A DNA stretch of 15,493 nt, from contig JAICTU010000196.1 of NCBI GenBank assembly GCA_025936205.1, positions 1 to 15,493 on the forward strand, written 5' to 3'. The DNA comes from Polyangiaceae bacterium (GTDB taxonomy: Bacteria > Myxococcota > Polyangia > Polyangiales > Polyangiaceae). The translations under genes were made by a program, and so were the position numbers. This document shows positions 1 to 7,162 of the stretch, one piece after another. Within the stretch, counting starts at the first letter, position 1. The number at the start of each line of letters is the position of its first letter. The notes under the pieces are model-generated. The model saw only the letters and a program-made list of their open reading frames with translations, had not been told where the DNA came from and searched no databases.

Positions 1-483
1 CAACCTCAGCTCGGGCTGGCGCGAGAGCTCACGCCGCAGCAGCATCAGGTTCAGATCGGTGGCCAGGTGGCGCTCGTGAAACTCGTCGAGCACGACCACG
101 CTCAGGCCGCGCAGCGCGGTGCCTTGCGCACCGCTCGCGACCAGGCGTTCCAGCAGCACCCCCTCCGTCACGTAGCGCACTCGCGTGGCGGCGCTGGAGC
201 GATCTTCGAAGCGCACGCTGTAGCCCACGCGCTCGCCGACCGCCTCGCCCAGCTGGCGCGCCACGAAGCTGGCCGCGAGCCGCGCTGCGACGCGCCGCGG
301 CTCGGTCACCCAGATCTCTCCCGAGCGCGCAAAGCCCGCGTCGAGCAGCGCCCGCGGGACCCGCGTCGTCTTGCCTGCGCCGGGCGGTGCCTCGACCACC
401 ACAGCCTGGGCCGTACGCAGCGCCTCGGCGAGCGGCCCCAGCAGCTCGTCGACGGGCAGGGTTTCCGCAGCGTTCGCGCTCAC
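1..483 (-). CDS. hrpB: ATP-dependent helicase HrpB, N-terminal part (3' end outside window)
   Basis: DEAH/RHA-type NTP-dependent RNA helicase, of which only the first 161 codons are present; the gene runs off the left edge. Visible motifs in order: Walker [10 protein letters not shown] (Lys38), motif Ia TEPRRVAAR, the HrpB-typical [12 protein letters not shown] and [13 protein letters not shown], then motif II DEFHER (Asp133 to His136) followed by [18 protein letters not shown] rather than DEAH separates HrpB from HrpA. The start is a GTG at 483; no in-frame start lies close upstream and no convincing Shine-Dalgarno is seen. The cellular role of HrpB is poorly defined in the family; RNA remodelling is assumed. 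It is divergent from the Smr gene, with 63 bp between start codons. Confidence 0.93.
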   Translation of the reverse strand, partial: MSANAAETLPVDELLGPLAEALRTAQAVVVEAPPGAGKTTRVPRALLDAGFARSGEIWVTEPRRVAARLAASFVARQLGEAVGERVGYSVRFEDRSSAATRVRYVTEGVLLERLVASGAQGTALRGLSVVVLDEFHERHLATDLNLMLLRRELSRQPELRL

Positions 484-486
484 GAG

Positions 487-500
487 GGGCTTTGTAGCCC
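487..500 (-). other. Small hairpin just upstream of the hrpB start
   Basis: GGGCT-TTGT-AGCCC, a 5-bp stem with a 4-nt loop, sits 3 nt before the GTG start, where a ribosome binding site would be. It could limit initiation of hrpB. It is short, so chance occurrence in GC-rich DNA is quite possible. Confidence 0.2.
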
Positions 501-546
501 GGATTTGTTCACTTCCGCAGGCATTCGATCGGCTAGGTTCGCGGCG

Positions 547-1194
547 ATGGCCGAGCGCAAACGACCCGCCGTGGCAGGCAGCCGGCGCCGCGCTCCCCGG
601 CCCGCCCTGCGAGATCAGCTGAAGGAGGTCTCGCGCGAGCTGCAGAAACGGAAGAAGAAGCGGGCGGCGCCGCCGCGCGCGTCCGCCGACGCTGGGCCGC
701 GCTTCGAGGAGCTCGCCGTCGGGGTGAAGCCGTTGCCGCAGGCGGTGCCGAGGCTTTCGGCGCCTCCCCCGGCCGCGGCCGTTTCGGTCAGATCGGGCCC
801 GAAGACACGCCTCTGGGTGGAAGAGCGCGCCGGGGCGGTGCGGGCGAAGGCAGCCGGAGTGCCCGCGCGCTGGCTGGACGATCTGGAAGCGGGGCGCGTC
901 GTGCCGCGGCGCGAGCTCGACCTGCACCGCAAGAGCGCTGTGGAGGCTCGCCAAGCCATCGTTGAGGCCGTGAGCGAGGCGCGCCGTGCCGGCGTCAGCT
1001 GTCTGCTGGTGGTCTGCGGGCGCGGCCAGCACTCGAAGAGCGCAGCCCCAGTCCTGCCTGACGTGACAGTGGAGTGCTTGAGCGAGCAGCTCGCGGGGGA
1101 GGTGCTGGCGTTTACCAGTGCGCCGAGGAAGTGGGGTGGGCGGGGCGCGATCTTGGTCCGCTTGCGGCTGAAGAAGGGGTCAGGGGTTAGCTGA
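547..1194 (+). CDS. Stand-alone Smr-domain protein (MutS2 C-terminal-like)
   Basis: A 215-aa protein with a basic, Ala/Pro/Arg-rich, probably disordered N-terminal half and an Smr domain from about residue 120 to the end. Smr marks are [12 protein letters not shown] (His127), the GRGQHS turn (residues 158-163, normally GRGxHS) and the terminal [11 protein letters not shown] strand. Smr domains are DNA- or RNA-binding nucleases or nicking enzymes in MutS2 and YdaL-type proteins, so a nucleic-acid processing role is likely but the substrate is unknown. The usual LDLHG is LDLHR here. I chose ATG 547: it follows the hrpB start region, it gives a normal length for short Smr proteins, and everything upstream in this frame is antisense to hrpB. 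The stop codon lies inside a hairpin shared with the convergent EVE gene. Confidence 0.85.
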   Translation: MAERKRPAVAGSRRRAPRPALRDQLKEVSRELQKRKKKRAAPPRASADAGPRFEELAVGVKPLPQAVPRLSAPPPAAAVSVRSGPKTRLWVEERAGAVRAKAAGVPARWLDDLEAGRVVPRRELDLHRKSAVEARQAIVEAVSEARRAGVSCLLVVCGRGQHSKSAAPVLPDVTVECLSEQLAGEVLAFTSAPRKWGGRGAILVRLRLKKGSGVS

Positions 1195-1198
1195 CCCC
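1176..1198. terminator. Convergent hairpin GGGGTCAG-N7-CTGACCCC between the Smr and EVE genes
   Basis: A perfect 8-bp stem (1176-1183 with 1191-1198) encloses a 7-nt loop and includes the TGA stop of the Smr gene. Two bases after it the EVE gene ends on the other strand. It has no T-tract, so it is at best a weak bidirectional terminator. GGGGTCAG/CTGACCCC palindromes also resemble REP-type repeats associated with Y1 (RAYT) transposases, which is an alternative identity. Confidence 0.45.
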
Positions 1199-1200
1199 CT

Positions 1201-1680
1201 TCACGGCTTTGTGGCAGCCTTGCCGAGCTTCAGCACCCTCGCGAAGTGAGAGCGTTCCACCGGCTGCACCGACAGGCGCATGCCGCGCTTGATCACGAGC
1301 ATGCCGTCGAGCGCCGCGTCTTCCTTCAAGACCTCCAGCGGCACGAACTGCGGGAGTTCCTCGACGAACTCCACGTCGACCAGCGACCAGCGCGGATCGT
1401 CGCGCTTGCTGTCGGCATCGTAGTAGGGGCTCTTCGCATCGAACTGTGTCTCGTCGGGATATGCTTCGCGGCAGACGCGCGCGACGCCCGCCACCCCCGG
1501 CGGCTCGGCGTTGGAGTGGTAAAACAGCACCAGATCGCCCACGTGCATCGAGCGCAGATGATTGCGCGCCTGGTAGTTGCGCACTCCCTCCCAGTGGGTC
1601 TGCCGGTCACGCCGCAGGGCCTGGATCGAGAATACCTCCGGCTCGCTCTTCATGAGCCAATAGCTGCGCTTGCTTGCCAT
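1201..1680 (-). CDS. EVE domain-containing protein (thymocyte nuclear protein 1 family)
   Basis: A 159-aa single-domain protein that matches the EVE/PUA-like family from end to end: YWLMKSEPEVFSI at residues 7-19, WEGVRNYQARNHLR, then GDLVLFYHSNAEPPGVAG, AYPDETQFDAKSPYYD, PRWSLVDVEF, and the closing LVIKRGMRLSVQPV. EVE domains have an aromatic pocket that reads modified bases in DNA or RNA, and some occur beside restriction or repair systems; the ligand here is unknown. The start ATG at 1680 sits at the position typical of the family, just before the K/R-x-YWLMK motif. The gene is divergent from the ATP-dependent ligase (98 bp between starts) and convergent with the Smr gene. All three neighbours act on nucleic acids, but they are not co-transcribed, so a shared pathway is only speculation. 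Confidence 0.93.
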   Translation of the reverse strand: MASKRSYWLMKSEPEVFSIQALRRDRQTHWEGVRNYQARNHLRSMHVGDLVLFYHSNAEPPGVAGVARVCREAYPDETQFDAKSPYYDADSKRDDPRWSLVDVEFVEELPQFVPLEVLKEDAALDGMLVIKRGMRLSVQPVERSHFARVLKLGKAATKP

Positions 1681-1778
1681 GGGGCGCGGAGTTTAGAGCT
1701 ATTCATGGTCGGAGCCCCAGGCCCACGTGGAACAGGGCGGAGAGCGGCCCTGGGGTCGGTCGCCGAGCGAGTTGTCGC

Positions 1779-3320
1779 ATGAAATTCGAGCGCTTGGTGC
1801 AGGCCTCTCTGGAGGTGCAACAGACCCGCAGCCGGCTGCGCAAGGTGCAGGCGCTGGCCGCTTGCATCGATGGTTTGTTCCGGGCGGGCGAAGGCGGCCC
1901 GAGCCTGGAAGCGGGGGTCGCCTTTCTCGCCGGCGAGCTGCTCGGGGGGCGTATCGGGTTAGGGCCGTCCACGGTCTACGGGCGAGCCCTGCCGCCGGCG
2001 CGTGCCATCCCGGAGCTCGAGGTGCGGGATGTGGAGCTCGCGCTGGATGCGATCCAGGCGGTGCGCGGCGCGGGCAGCAATAACGAGCGCCTGCGGCAGT
2101 GGGGAGCCTTGCTGGCGCGCGCAACGGAAGCCGAGCAGCAGTTTCTGCGGCGGCTGGTGATCGGCGAGCTGCGTCAGGGCGCGCTGGAGAGCCTGGTGGC
2201 GGAAGCGGTAGCGCAGGCCGCTCAGTTGAGCCCGGCCTCGGTTCGGCGCGCGTTGATGCTCGCAGGCTCCCTACCGGAGATCGCGCGCGCGGCCCTCACC
2301 GGCGGCGAGAGCGCGCTCGCGCGCTATCGCATCCAGCTGTTTCGGCCCTTGCAGCCCATGTTGGCGCAGACCGCTGAAACACCGGAGCAAGCCCTGGGCG
2401 AGCTGGGTGGCGCCGCCTTCGAATACAAGCTCGATGGCGTGCGCATCCAGGTCCACAAAGACGGGCAGGAGGTGCGCGTGTTCACGCGCCAGCTGAGCGA
2501 TGTCAGCGCGGCGGTGCCGGAAGTGGTGGAGCGCGTGCTCGCTCTGCCGAGCCCCAGCCTGGTGCTGGATGGCGAGGTGCTCTCGCTACGCCCAGACGGC
2601 ACGCCGGAACCGTTTCAAACCACGATGCGGCGCTTCGGTCGCAAGCTGGACGTCGCCGAGATGCGCCGGACGCAGCCGCTCCAGCCCTTCTTCTTCGATC
2701 TCCTGCACTCGGGAGGCAGCGATCTGATCGATCTGCCGGCGCGCGAGCGCATCACGGCGCTGGACGAGCTGGTCGGCAGCGAAGGCAGCGTGCCGCGGCT
2801 GATCAGCAGCGATCCACAGGAGGTGTCGGCATTCTACGAGCGGTCGCTCGACACGGGCCACGAGGGTATGATGGCCAAGGCGTTGGACGCGAGCTACGCC
2901 GCGGGCCGTAGAGGCAGCGCCTGGCTCAAGATCAAGAGCCATCACACCTTCGACCTGGTGGTACTGGCCGCGGAGTGGGGCAGTGGCCGCCGGCAGGGCT
3001 GGCTCAGCAACTTGCACCTGGGCGCGCGCGCGGCAGACGGCGGCTTCGTGATGATCGGCAAGACCTTCAAGGGCCTGAGCGACGAGCTGCTCACCTGGCA
3101 AACGCGAGCCCTGCTGGAGCGCGAGGTCTCGCGCGAGGGGCACATCGTCTGGGTGCGGCCCGAGCTGGTCGTGGAGGTCGCGTTCAACGACGTGCAGGTC
3201 AGCCCCCACTACCCGGGCCGGGTCGCGCTGCGCTTCGCGCGGGTGCGGCGCTATCGCCCGGACAAGAGCGCCGAGCAGGCCGACACGATCGAGGCCGTGG
3301 CCGCGCTGGTCCCGCAATAA
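1779..3320 (+). CDS. lig: ATP-dependent DNA ligase
   Basis: A 513-aa ligase that seals nicks through an enzyme-adenylate intermediate. Layout: N-terminal DNA-binding domain about 1-195 (includes RRLVIGELRQGALESLV), adenylation domain about 205-400, OB-fold to the end. Nucleotidyltransferase motifs: I is EYKLDGVRIQ with Lys217 as the adenylated residue; then VFTRQLSD, LDGEVLSL, FFFDLLH, EGMMAK (Glu362) and WLKIKS (Trp382, Lys384, Lys386). Length and layout resemble mycobacterial LigB-type ligases (about 510 aa). There is no BRCT domain and no LigD polymerase or phosphoesterase module. ATG 1779 was chosen because it begins with the conserved domain; the frame extends upstream but without homology. 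A repair role beside the usual NAD-dependent LigA is the family-based expectation. Confidence 0.95.
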   Translation: MKFERLVQASLEVQQTRSRLRKVQALAACIDGLFRAGEGGPSLEAGVAFLAGELLGGRIGLGPSTVYGRALPPARAIPELEVRDVELALDAIQAVRGAGSNNERLRQWGALLARATEAEQQFLRRLVIGELRQGALESLVAEAVAQAAQLSPASVRRALMLAGSLPEIARAALTGGESALARYRIQLFRPLQPMLAQTAETPEQALGELGGAAFEYKLDGVRIQVHKDGQEVRVFTRQLSDVSAAVPEVVERVLALPSPSLVLDGEVLSLRPDGTPEPFQTTMRRFGRKLDVAEMRRTQPLQPFFFDLLHSGGSDLIDLPARERITALDELVGSEGSVPRLISSDPQEVSAFYERSLDTGHEGMMAKALDASYAAGRRGSAWLKIKSHHTFDLVVLAAEWGSGRRQGWLSNLHLGARAADGGFVMIGKTFKGLSDELLTWQTRALLEREVSREGHIVWVRPELVVEVAFNDVQVSPHYPGRVALRFARVRRYRPDKSAEQADTIEAVAALVPQ

Positions 3321-3394
3321 GTTTGAGCGCAAGGAGCTGACCCGCCGATCTCCTCGAGCCGGCCAGGCAGGGATATGCTAACCGGTGGTCACGA

Positions 3395-4891
3395 GTGAGC
3401 GACCCTGTGGAACAGCCTGAAGTCGAAGCGGCGCCGCAGAGACCTGTCCCGTCATCCGTGCCCGCACCACCGGCGGAACCCGCGGCCCGCGCGCGGCGCT
3501 GGCTTCCGCTTTGGCTGGCGCGCTGGTTCTCGCGGCCTGTGCGGGGCGTGGCTAGCGCCGGCGCGGCGCCGGCAGCGTCGCCGCGTCCCCAGCGCGCCGA
3601 GCCGAGCCTGCGCACCCTGGTCTGCAGCCTGATGATGGCCGCGAGCCTGATCATGGTGGTCTGGAATCTCCAGGACAGCTCACTGGAGAACGCGAACACC
3701 GGCAGCCGCTACGCCACCATCGAGTCCCTCGTCGACTACGGCACGTACTGGATCGACCAGAGCCGGTACGTCTTCACGATCGACAAGTACAAGGTCGGTC
3801 CCCACTACATCTCGTCAAAGCCGCCGATGCTCCCGACCTTCGGGGCAGGGGTGTACTGGGCGTACAAGAATCTCGCGGACCAGAGCATCCGCAGATACGA
3901 GGGGAACGTCGTGCGCTTGGTGAGCCTGTGCACCGGCGGGCTTGGCCACGTCATCTTTCTGATCTTCTTTTATCGCCTGTGCGTGCTGTTCCTGAAGCGC
4001 GACCTCGCGATCCTGGTGGCGATGGCCGGGGCGTGTTTCGCATACCTCGGCGTGGCCTACGCGACGGCGATCAACAACCACTCCACCGCCGCCGGGCTGG
4101 CCGTGTGCGGCCTGTACCTCGCTTGCGCCATTCGCCATGATGAAGTCCAGAAGCGCTGGCACTGGCCCGTAGCCGGCTTCGTGCTCGGGCTCTTGCCCAC
4201 CATCGATCTGCCCTGCATGGCGATCAGCGGGCTCGTGTTTCTGTACCTGCTCGCGCACGACTGGAAGAAGACGCTGCTCTGGTTCTTGCCGGCGATGCTG
4301 CCCTGCTTGATCGCGCATCTGTGGCTGACCTACTACATCAGCGGTTCCTTCCGGCCCTTCTACTTCAACAGCGAGCTGAAGAACTTCAAGGGCTTCCACT
4401 TCCGCAATGCGGGTGACATCGACGGCCTGCGCGAGCCGAAGTCGATCTACGCGTTCAACGTGCTGCTCGGCCACCACGGGCTGTTCAGCATGACGCCCAT
4501 CTACTTCTTCGGGCTCTGGGAGCTGCTCAGAAGCCTGCGGCACCGGCGCCTGCTGCGCGAGTCGCTGGTGTGTGTCCTGGCGTTGAGCGCGTTCCTGATA
4601 TTCTTCATCTTTCGCACGCGCAACTACGGCGGTTGGTGCGTGGGCATGCGTTGGCTGGTGCCGGTGATGCCGCTGCTCTTGCTCTACTTCGGTCTGTGGA
4701 TCGATCGGATCCGAGTGACGCGCGTGCTCTGGGCGCTCGTGCTGAGCGCCTTCATGATCAGCTGCTTCAACGTCCAGGACGGCCTGACCAGCCCGTTCCA
4801 GTTCTCCGTCTGGCACAACTGGCTGGAGGACGCGCCCAATCGCAATCGCGTCGGCAAGATCTTCAACGTGCGGGGACACAAGCGGCGCTGA
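3395..4891 (+). CDS. Multi-pass membrane protein, GT-C/ArnT-like glycosyltransferase family (function unproven)
   Basis: A 498-aa inner-membrane protein. The first 70 residues are Pro/Ala/Arg-rich and probably cytoplasmic, with an amphipathic Trp/Arg stretch. The first membrane helix lies at about 74-92. A large outside loop follows, with SRYATIESLVDYGTYWID and YISSKPPMLPTFGAG, then roughly nine more hydrophobic segments ending at VLWALVLSAFMISCF. Helix count, the long first loop with acidic residues and the SSKPP motif resemble GT-C enzymes that use polyprenyl-phosphate sugars (GT39/ArnT/PMT type). Acceptor and donor cannot be told. The start is GTG 3395, chosen because the N-terminal region reads in frame from there; a TATGCT box-like sequence lies 3374-3379. 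It is 74 bp after the ligase gene. Confidence 0.6.
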   Translation: MSDPVEQPEVEAAPQRPVPSSVPAPPAEPAARARRWLPLWLARWFSRPVRGVASAGAAPAASPRPQRAEPSLRTLVCSLMMAASLIMVVWNLQDSSLENANTGSRYATIESLVDYGTYWIDQSRYVFTIDKYKVGPHYISSKPPMLPTFGAGVYWAYKNLADQSIRRYEGNVVRLVSLCTGGLGHVIFLIFFYRLCVLFLKRDLAILVAMAGACFAYLGVAYATAINNHSTAAGLAVCGLYLACAIRHDEVQKRWHWPVAGFVLGLLPTIDLPCMAISGLVFLYLLAHDWKKTLLWFLPAMLPCLIAHLWLTYYISGSFRPFYFNSELKNFKGFHFRNAGDIDGLREPKSIYAFNVLLGHHGLFSMTPIYFFGLWELLRSLRHRRLLRESLVCVLALSAFLIFFIFRTRNYGGWCVGMRWLVPVMPLLLLYFGLWIDRIRVTRVLWALVLSAFMISCFNVQDGLTSPFQFSVWHNWLEDAPNRNRVGKIFNVRGHKRR

Positions 4892-4936
4892 GCAGGGGCA
4901 CAAACAGCAATTCTGCGCGGACACCCCGCACCCCCT

Positions 4937-4966
4937 GGCTCGCGAGCTATCTGCCCGCGAGCCTTT
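4937..4966 (+). terminator. Probable intrinsic terminator after the GT-C-like gene
   Basis: GGCTCGCG (4937-4944) pairs with CGCGAGCC (4956-4963): a perfect 8-bp GC-rich stem with an 11-nt loop, followed directly by TTT. It lies 45 bp after the stop of the membrane protein gene. The T-run is short, so strength is uncertain. Confidence 0.45.
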
Positions 4967-4982
4967 CGCTGCCGGTTCCGTG

Positions 4983-5000
4983 CTTCAGCCGCGGCTGAAG
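4983..5000. repeat. 18-bp perfect palindrome over the lipoprotein stop codon
   Basis: CTTCAGCCGCGGCTGAAG reads the same on both strands. On the minus strand it encodes the last residues FSRG and the TGA stop of the small lipoprotein. It could form a 7-bp hairpin with a 4-nt loop and protect or end the envelope operon transcript, but there is no T-tract after it. Confidence 0.3.
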
Positions 5001-5383
5001 TCGAACGTCATCGTGGCAACACCCTTACGTTGATCGGGAGGCTGGAGCGCCAGCCCATTCAGGCCATTGACCACGCATTGCTGCAGAGCCTCGGGAGCCG
5101 TGCTCTCGGGCAGGCTCTTGGGCGTGATGATCTTGCCCGTCTTTTCCTCGAGCACGAAGCTCACGGCAACGGTGCCCTTGGCATCCGGCGTGGCCTGGAT
5201 CACGCCCGCGTAGCAATTGGTGAAATCGCTCTGCTTGGACTCCAGTAGCGCGCGCGTCGCGGCCCGATAGTCCTCGGGGCTGCGCGCATGATACTCGAAC
5301 GAGCAGGCGGCGAGCGCCGTGGTGGCCAGGGCTGCCCCGAGCGCCAAACGAGTGATGCGGCGGACAGACTCGAGCTGGTTCAT
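4985..5383 (-). CDS. Small lipoprotein, AgmX/PglI C-terminal-like fold
   Basis: A 132-aa lipoprotein. The signal peptide ends in a clean lipobox LAAC (Cys27), so it should be lipidated and sorted outward; Ser follows the Cys. The mature part has NCYAG (Cys57), a G-T-V-AVSFVLEE-x-TGKI pair of strands and ALQQCVVNGLNGLAL (Cys103), then a final ATMTFDF strand. That Cys...Cys arrangement around a 'G-x-V/F-x(2-4)-G-x-I' core is what myxobacterial AgmX/PglI C-terminal domains show; the two Cys may form a disulfide. The ATG overlaps the stop of the upstream OmpA-type gene (ATGA, 5380-5383), which implies translational coupling and a shared envelope role. The exact function is unknown. Confidence 0.8.
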   Translation of the reverse strand: MNQLESVRRITRLALGAALATTALAACSFEYHARSPEDYRAATRALLESKQSDFTNCYAGVIQATPDAKGTVAVSFVLEEKTGKIITPKSLPESTAPEALQQCVVNGLNGLALQPPDQRKGVATMTFDFSRG

Positions 5384-6036
5384 TGCGGCGCCTCCTCGTT
5401 GGCGGATGTCTTCTCGATCACTTTCTCTTTACCGGCGCTGTCCACTTCCACCTTTTCCTTCGTCACTTCTTGCTTGGTGATGTGGAACTCCACGCGGCGG
5501 TTCTTCTCACGCCCCTCTTCATTGTCATTGCTGGCGATCGGCTTGGCGGCGCCGAAGCCGGTGGAGCTCAGCCGATCCGCGGACACGCCCTTGCTCACCA
5601 GGTAAGCGCGCACCGCTTCGGCGCGCGCCTTGGACAGCGTGAGGTTGTGTTGCGCCTGACCCTCGTTGCTGGCGTGGCCTTCGATGCTGACCTTCTGCAC
5701 CTGAGGGTTTTCCTTGATGGTCTTGGCGAGCTCATCCATGAGCGAGAACGAGGCCGGCAGGATCTCGGCCTTGTTGAGTGCGAATTGGATCTTCTGTCCG
5801 AGCTCGATGCGATTGTCGCGGATCTTGACCTGCTTCGGCGGCTCGGGCGGCGGCGGGTCCGCCTGGGGCGGCGGAGCAGGGGGAGCCACTGCGATCTTGA
5901 TCGGAGTGGTGTCCTGGAAAGTCGTGGTGCCGCCGCAGCCGAGTGCGAGCAGCGCGAGCCCCAGGGCGACGCTGCTCGTCGCTGGGTAGAGCTTCAAAGG
6001 CCATTTCGCTACGGTGAGCGAAGCTTGACGAAACAT
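5380..6036 (-). CDS. OmpA-family lipoprotein (peptidoglycan-associated)
   Basis: A 218-aa outer-membrane-type lipoprotein. The N-terminus is a signal sequence with the likely lipidated Cys34 in LLALGC (lipobox not ideal, Ala at -3). A Pro-rich spacer (about 50-70) crosses the periplasmic space. The OmpA C-terminal domain (about 75-185) has KIQFALNKAEIL, VSIEGHAS, LSKARAEAVRAYL (Arg138) and GREKNRRVEFHI. A charged tail rich in Lys/Glu/Val ends the protein. The family anchors the envelope by binding diaminopimelate in peptidoglycan; the usual GHTD Asp is Ser123 here while the Arg is kept. The start ATG 6036 is supported by a strong Shine-Dalgarno. It is first gene of a two-gene operon with the small lipoprotein. 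Confidence 0.93.
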   Translation of the reverse strand: MFRQASLTVAKWPLKLYPATSSVALGLALLALGCGGTTTFQDTTPIKIAVAPPAPPPQADPPPPEPPKQVKIRDNRIELGQKIQFALNKAEILPASFSLMDELAKTIKENPQVQKVSIEGHASNEGQAQHNLTLSKARAEAVRAYLVSKGVSADRLSSTGFGAAKPIASNDNEEGREKNRRVEFHITKQEVTKEKVEVDSAGKEKVIEKTSANEEAPQ

Positions 6037-6043
6037 GTCGGTC

Positions 6044-6054
6044 CCTCTCCTTCT
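6044..6054 (-). promoter_or_regulatory. Strong ribosome binding site of the OmpA-type gene
   Basis: On the minus strand AGAAGGAGAGG lies about 8-10 nt before ATG 6036, close to the full Shine-Dalgarno consensus. It fixes the start. Most other genes in the window have weak sites, so this gene is probably highly translated. Confidence 0.8.
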
Positions 6055-6069
6055 GCGGGGTCACCCCGC
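6055..6069 (-). other. Hairpin in the 5' leader of the OmpA-type gene
   Basis: GCGGGG-TCA-CCCCGC, a 6-bp GC stem with a 3-nt loop, directly abuts the upstream edge of the ribosome binding site. It may stabilise the mRNA or keep the site exposed. Function is inferred only. Confidence 0.35.
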
Positions 6070-6137
6070 GCCCCGGCCTGGCTTGACGCCGGGCTGAGCC
6101 TTCGCGAGTGCTTCGGACTTCCGGTTCTACGGACCGT

Positions 6138-6168
6138 TAACAAGGAGGAAAAGGCCGGGCCTCGTCAA
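6138..6168 (-). promoter_or_regulatory. Candidate promoter of the envelope operon
   Basis: On the minus strand TTGACG (6163-6168) is a near-perfect -35 box. TTGTTA (6138-6143) is a poor -10 box at a long 19-bp spacing. It lies about 100 bp before the OmpA-type start. This 227-bp gap (6037-6263) is the longest without a gene in the window and otherwise holds only the leader hairpin. Confidence 0.3.
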
Positions 6169-6263
6169 GTTTTGTGCCGGCGTGTGCCTCCAAGCCGAGG
6201 GATTCAGCGCCGACCGCGCTGTGCCGTAGCGTGCGCGCCGCTCTCACCTCCGCGCTGAGTCTC

Positions 6264-7127
6264 TCACTGGGGTTGTCGAGGCCAGTCGAGAGCGGGGCAG
6301 TGGAAGCGCGTGTCCTTCGGAAAGCTCAGATCGAAGTATTGCTCCAGCACGTTCAGCAGCTCTTCGGGAGACTGCAGCAAGCGCGACTCGGAGCGACCGT
6401 CGGGGCCGCGCAGGCCGAGCTCGCGATTGGCCAGGGTCACGCGACCGTCGGCGGTGGCGCGAGCCACGATCAGCCGATTCTTGAAATGCGACTCCGGATG
6501 GGCGCTCGTGTACCAGTTGCCGATCACACGATCGATCTCGTGCATCGGCTCCAGCGTGAAGTCGCACAGGTCGTGCCATGCGCCGGCGTAGTACGCTTGA
6601 TGGAACAACCGGGCATCTGGCGCTCGCTGCGCGAGGCCGGTCCAGGCGCCTTCGCTCACGATGCGGCGCGTCTCGTGCGGCGTCGGCTGTGGAGTGTCGA
6701 GCTCCAGCCGCAGCGCGCGCGTGAGCGACAAGCCACCGATGCCCACGTCCGTGAGCCAGGAGCTGCCCTCGAGCTCGACGCGCAAGAACATGTGCGTGCG
6801 CGCCGGCATGTCCGTGCGCGGACGCTGCAGGCGCACGCGCGCGCTCAGCGGGGTGACCTGGAAGCCCAGCGTCTCGAGCACGTGGAGCAGCAGCGTGTTG
6901 TGCTCGAAGCAGTAGCCGCCCCGCCGCTCTTCGATCAGCTTGCGCGCGATGCTCGTAGGCTGGAGCGAGATGGGACGGTTCAGCAGCACATCGAGATTCT
7001 CGAAGGGAATCTGGCGCGCGTGCGCCGCGGTGATGCCATGCAGCGCGTCGAGGCTCGCGTCGCGCGGACCTGCGTACCGGATCCGCTCGAAATAAGCCTC
7101 GAGATCGACAATTGCCTTGCTCGCCAC
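6264..7127 (-). CDS. nat: Arylamine N-acetyltransferase
   Basis: A 287-aa cytoplasmic enzyme of the NAT family, which moves acetyl from acetyl-CoA to aromatic amines, hydrazines or related acceptors. The Cys-His-Asp triad is complete: [10 protein letters not shown] (Cys73), ARTHMFLRV (His112) and WLTDVGIGG (Asp127). The family's early [10 protein letters not shown] motif is at residues 40-49 and the late VGNWY-like [18 protein letters not shown] segment is present. Length matches bacterial NATs (about 270-290). The start is GTG 7127. The natural substrate is unknown; NATs can be detoxifying, catabolic or part of secondary-metabolite synthesis. It is divergent from bioB with only 35 bp between start codons, so the promoters must overlap each other or the coding regions. 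Confidence 0.95.
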   Translation of the reverse strand: MASKAIVDLEAYFERIRYAGPRDASLDALHGITAAHARQIPFENLDVLLNRPISLQPTSIARKLIEERRGGYCFEHNTLLLHVLETLGFQVTPLSARVRLQRPRTDMPARTHMFLRVELEGSSWLTDVGIGGLSLTRALRLELDTPQPTPHETRRIVSEGAWTGLAQRAPDARLFHQAYYAGAWHDLCDFTLEPMHEIDRVIGNWYTSAHPESHFKNRLIVARATADGRVTLANRELGLRGPDGRSESRLLQSPEELLNVLEQYFDLSFPKDTRFHCPALDWPRQPQ

Positions 7128-7162
7128 GACTTCAGCTCGTAGCGTCCCGAGCGGAGTTTGTC

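Noticed and set aside
67..546. In-frame extension upstream of the Smr-domain gene
   Set aside because: Antisense to the conserved helicase motifs of hrpB; the Smr protein is complete from ATG 547.
3557..3573. Near-perfect GC palindrome GCCGGCGC-G-GCGCCGGC
   Set aside because: It lies inside the Ala/Pro-rich coding start of the membrane protein and is explained by GC-rich Ala/Gly codons.
3815..4924. 369-aa open frame on the minus strand
   Set aside because: It lies antisense across the membrane protein gene, which has clear helices and motifs. The product is rich in Gln, His, Glu and Val without a domain, as expected of a shadow frame in GC-rich DNA.
6142..6148. AAGGAGG on the plus strand, looking like a strong ribosome binding site
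   Set aside because: No start codon follows at a usable distance; the nearest GTG (6174) opens a frame antisense to the acetyltransferase.
7112..7162. Earlier start for bioB
   Set aside because: It would overlap the 5' end of the acetyltransferase gene, lacks a ribosome binding site and adds residues not seen in BioB; ATG 7163 has GGAG at good spacing.
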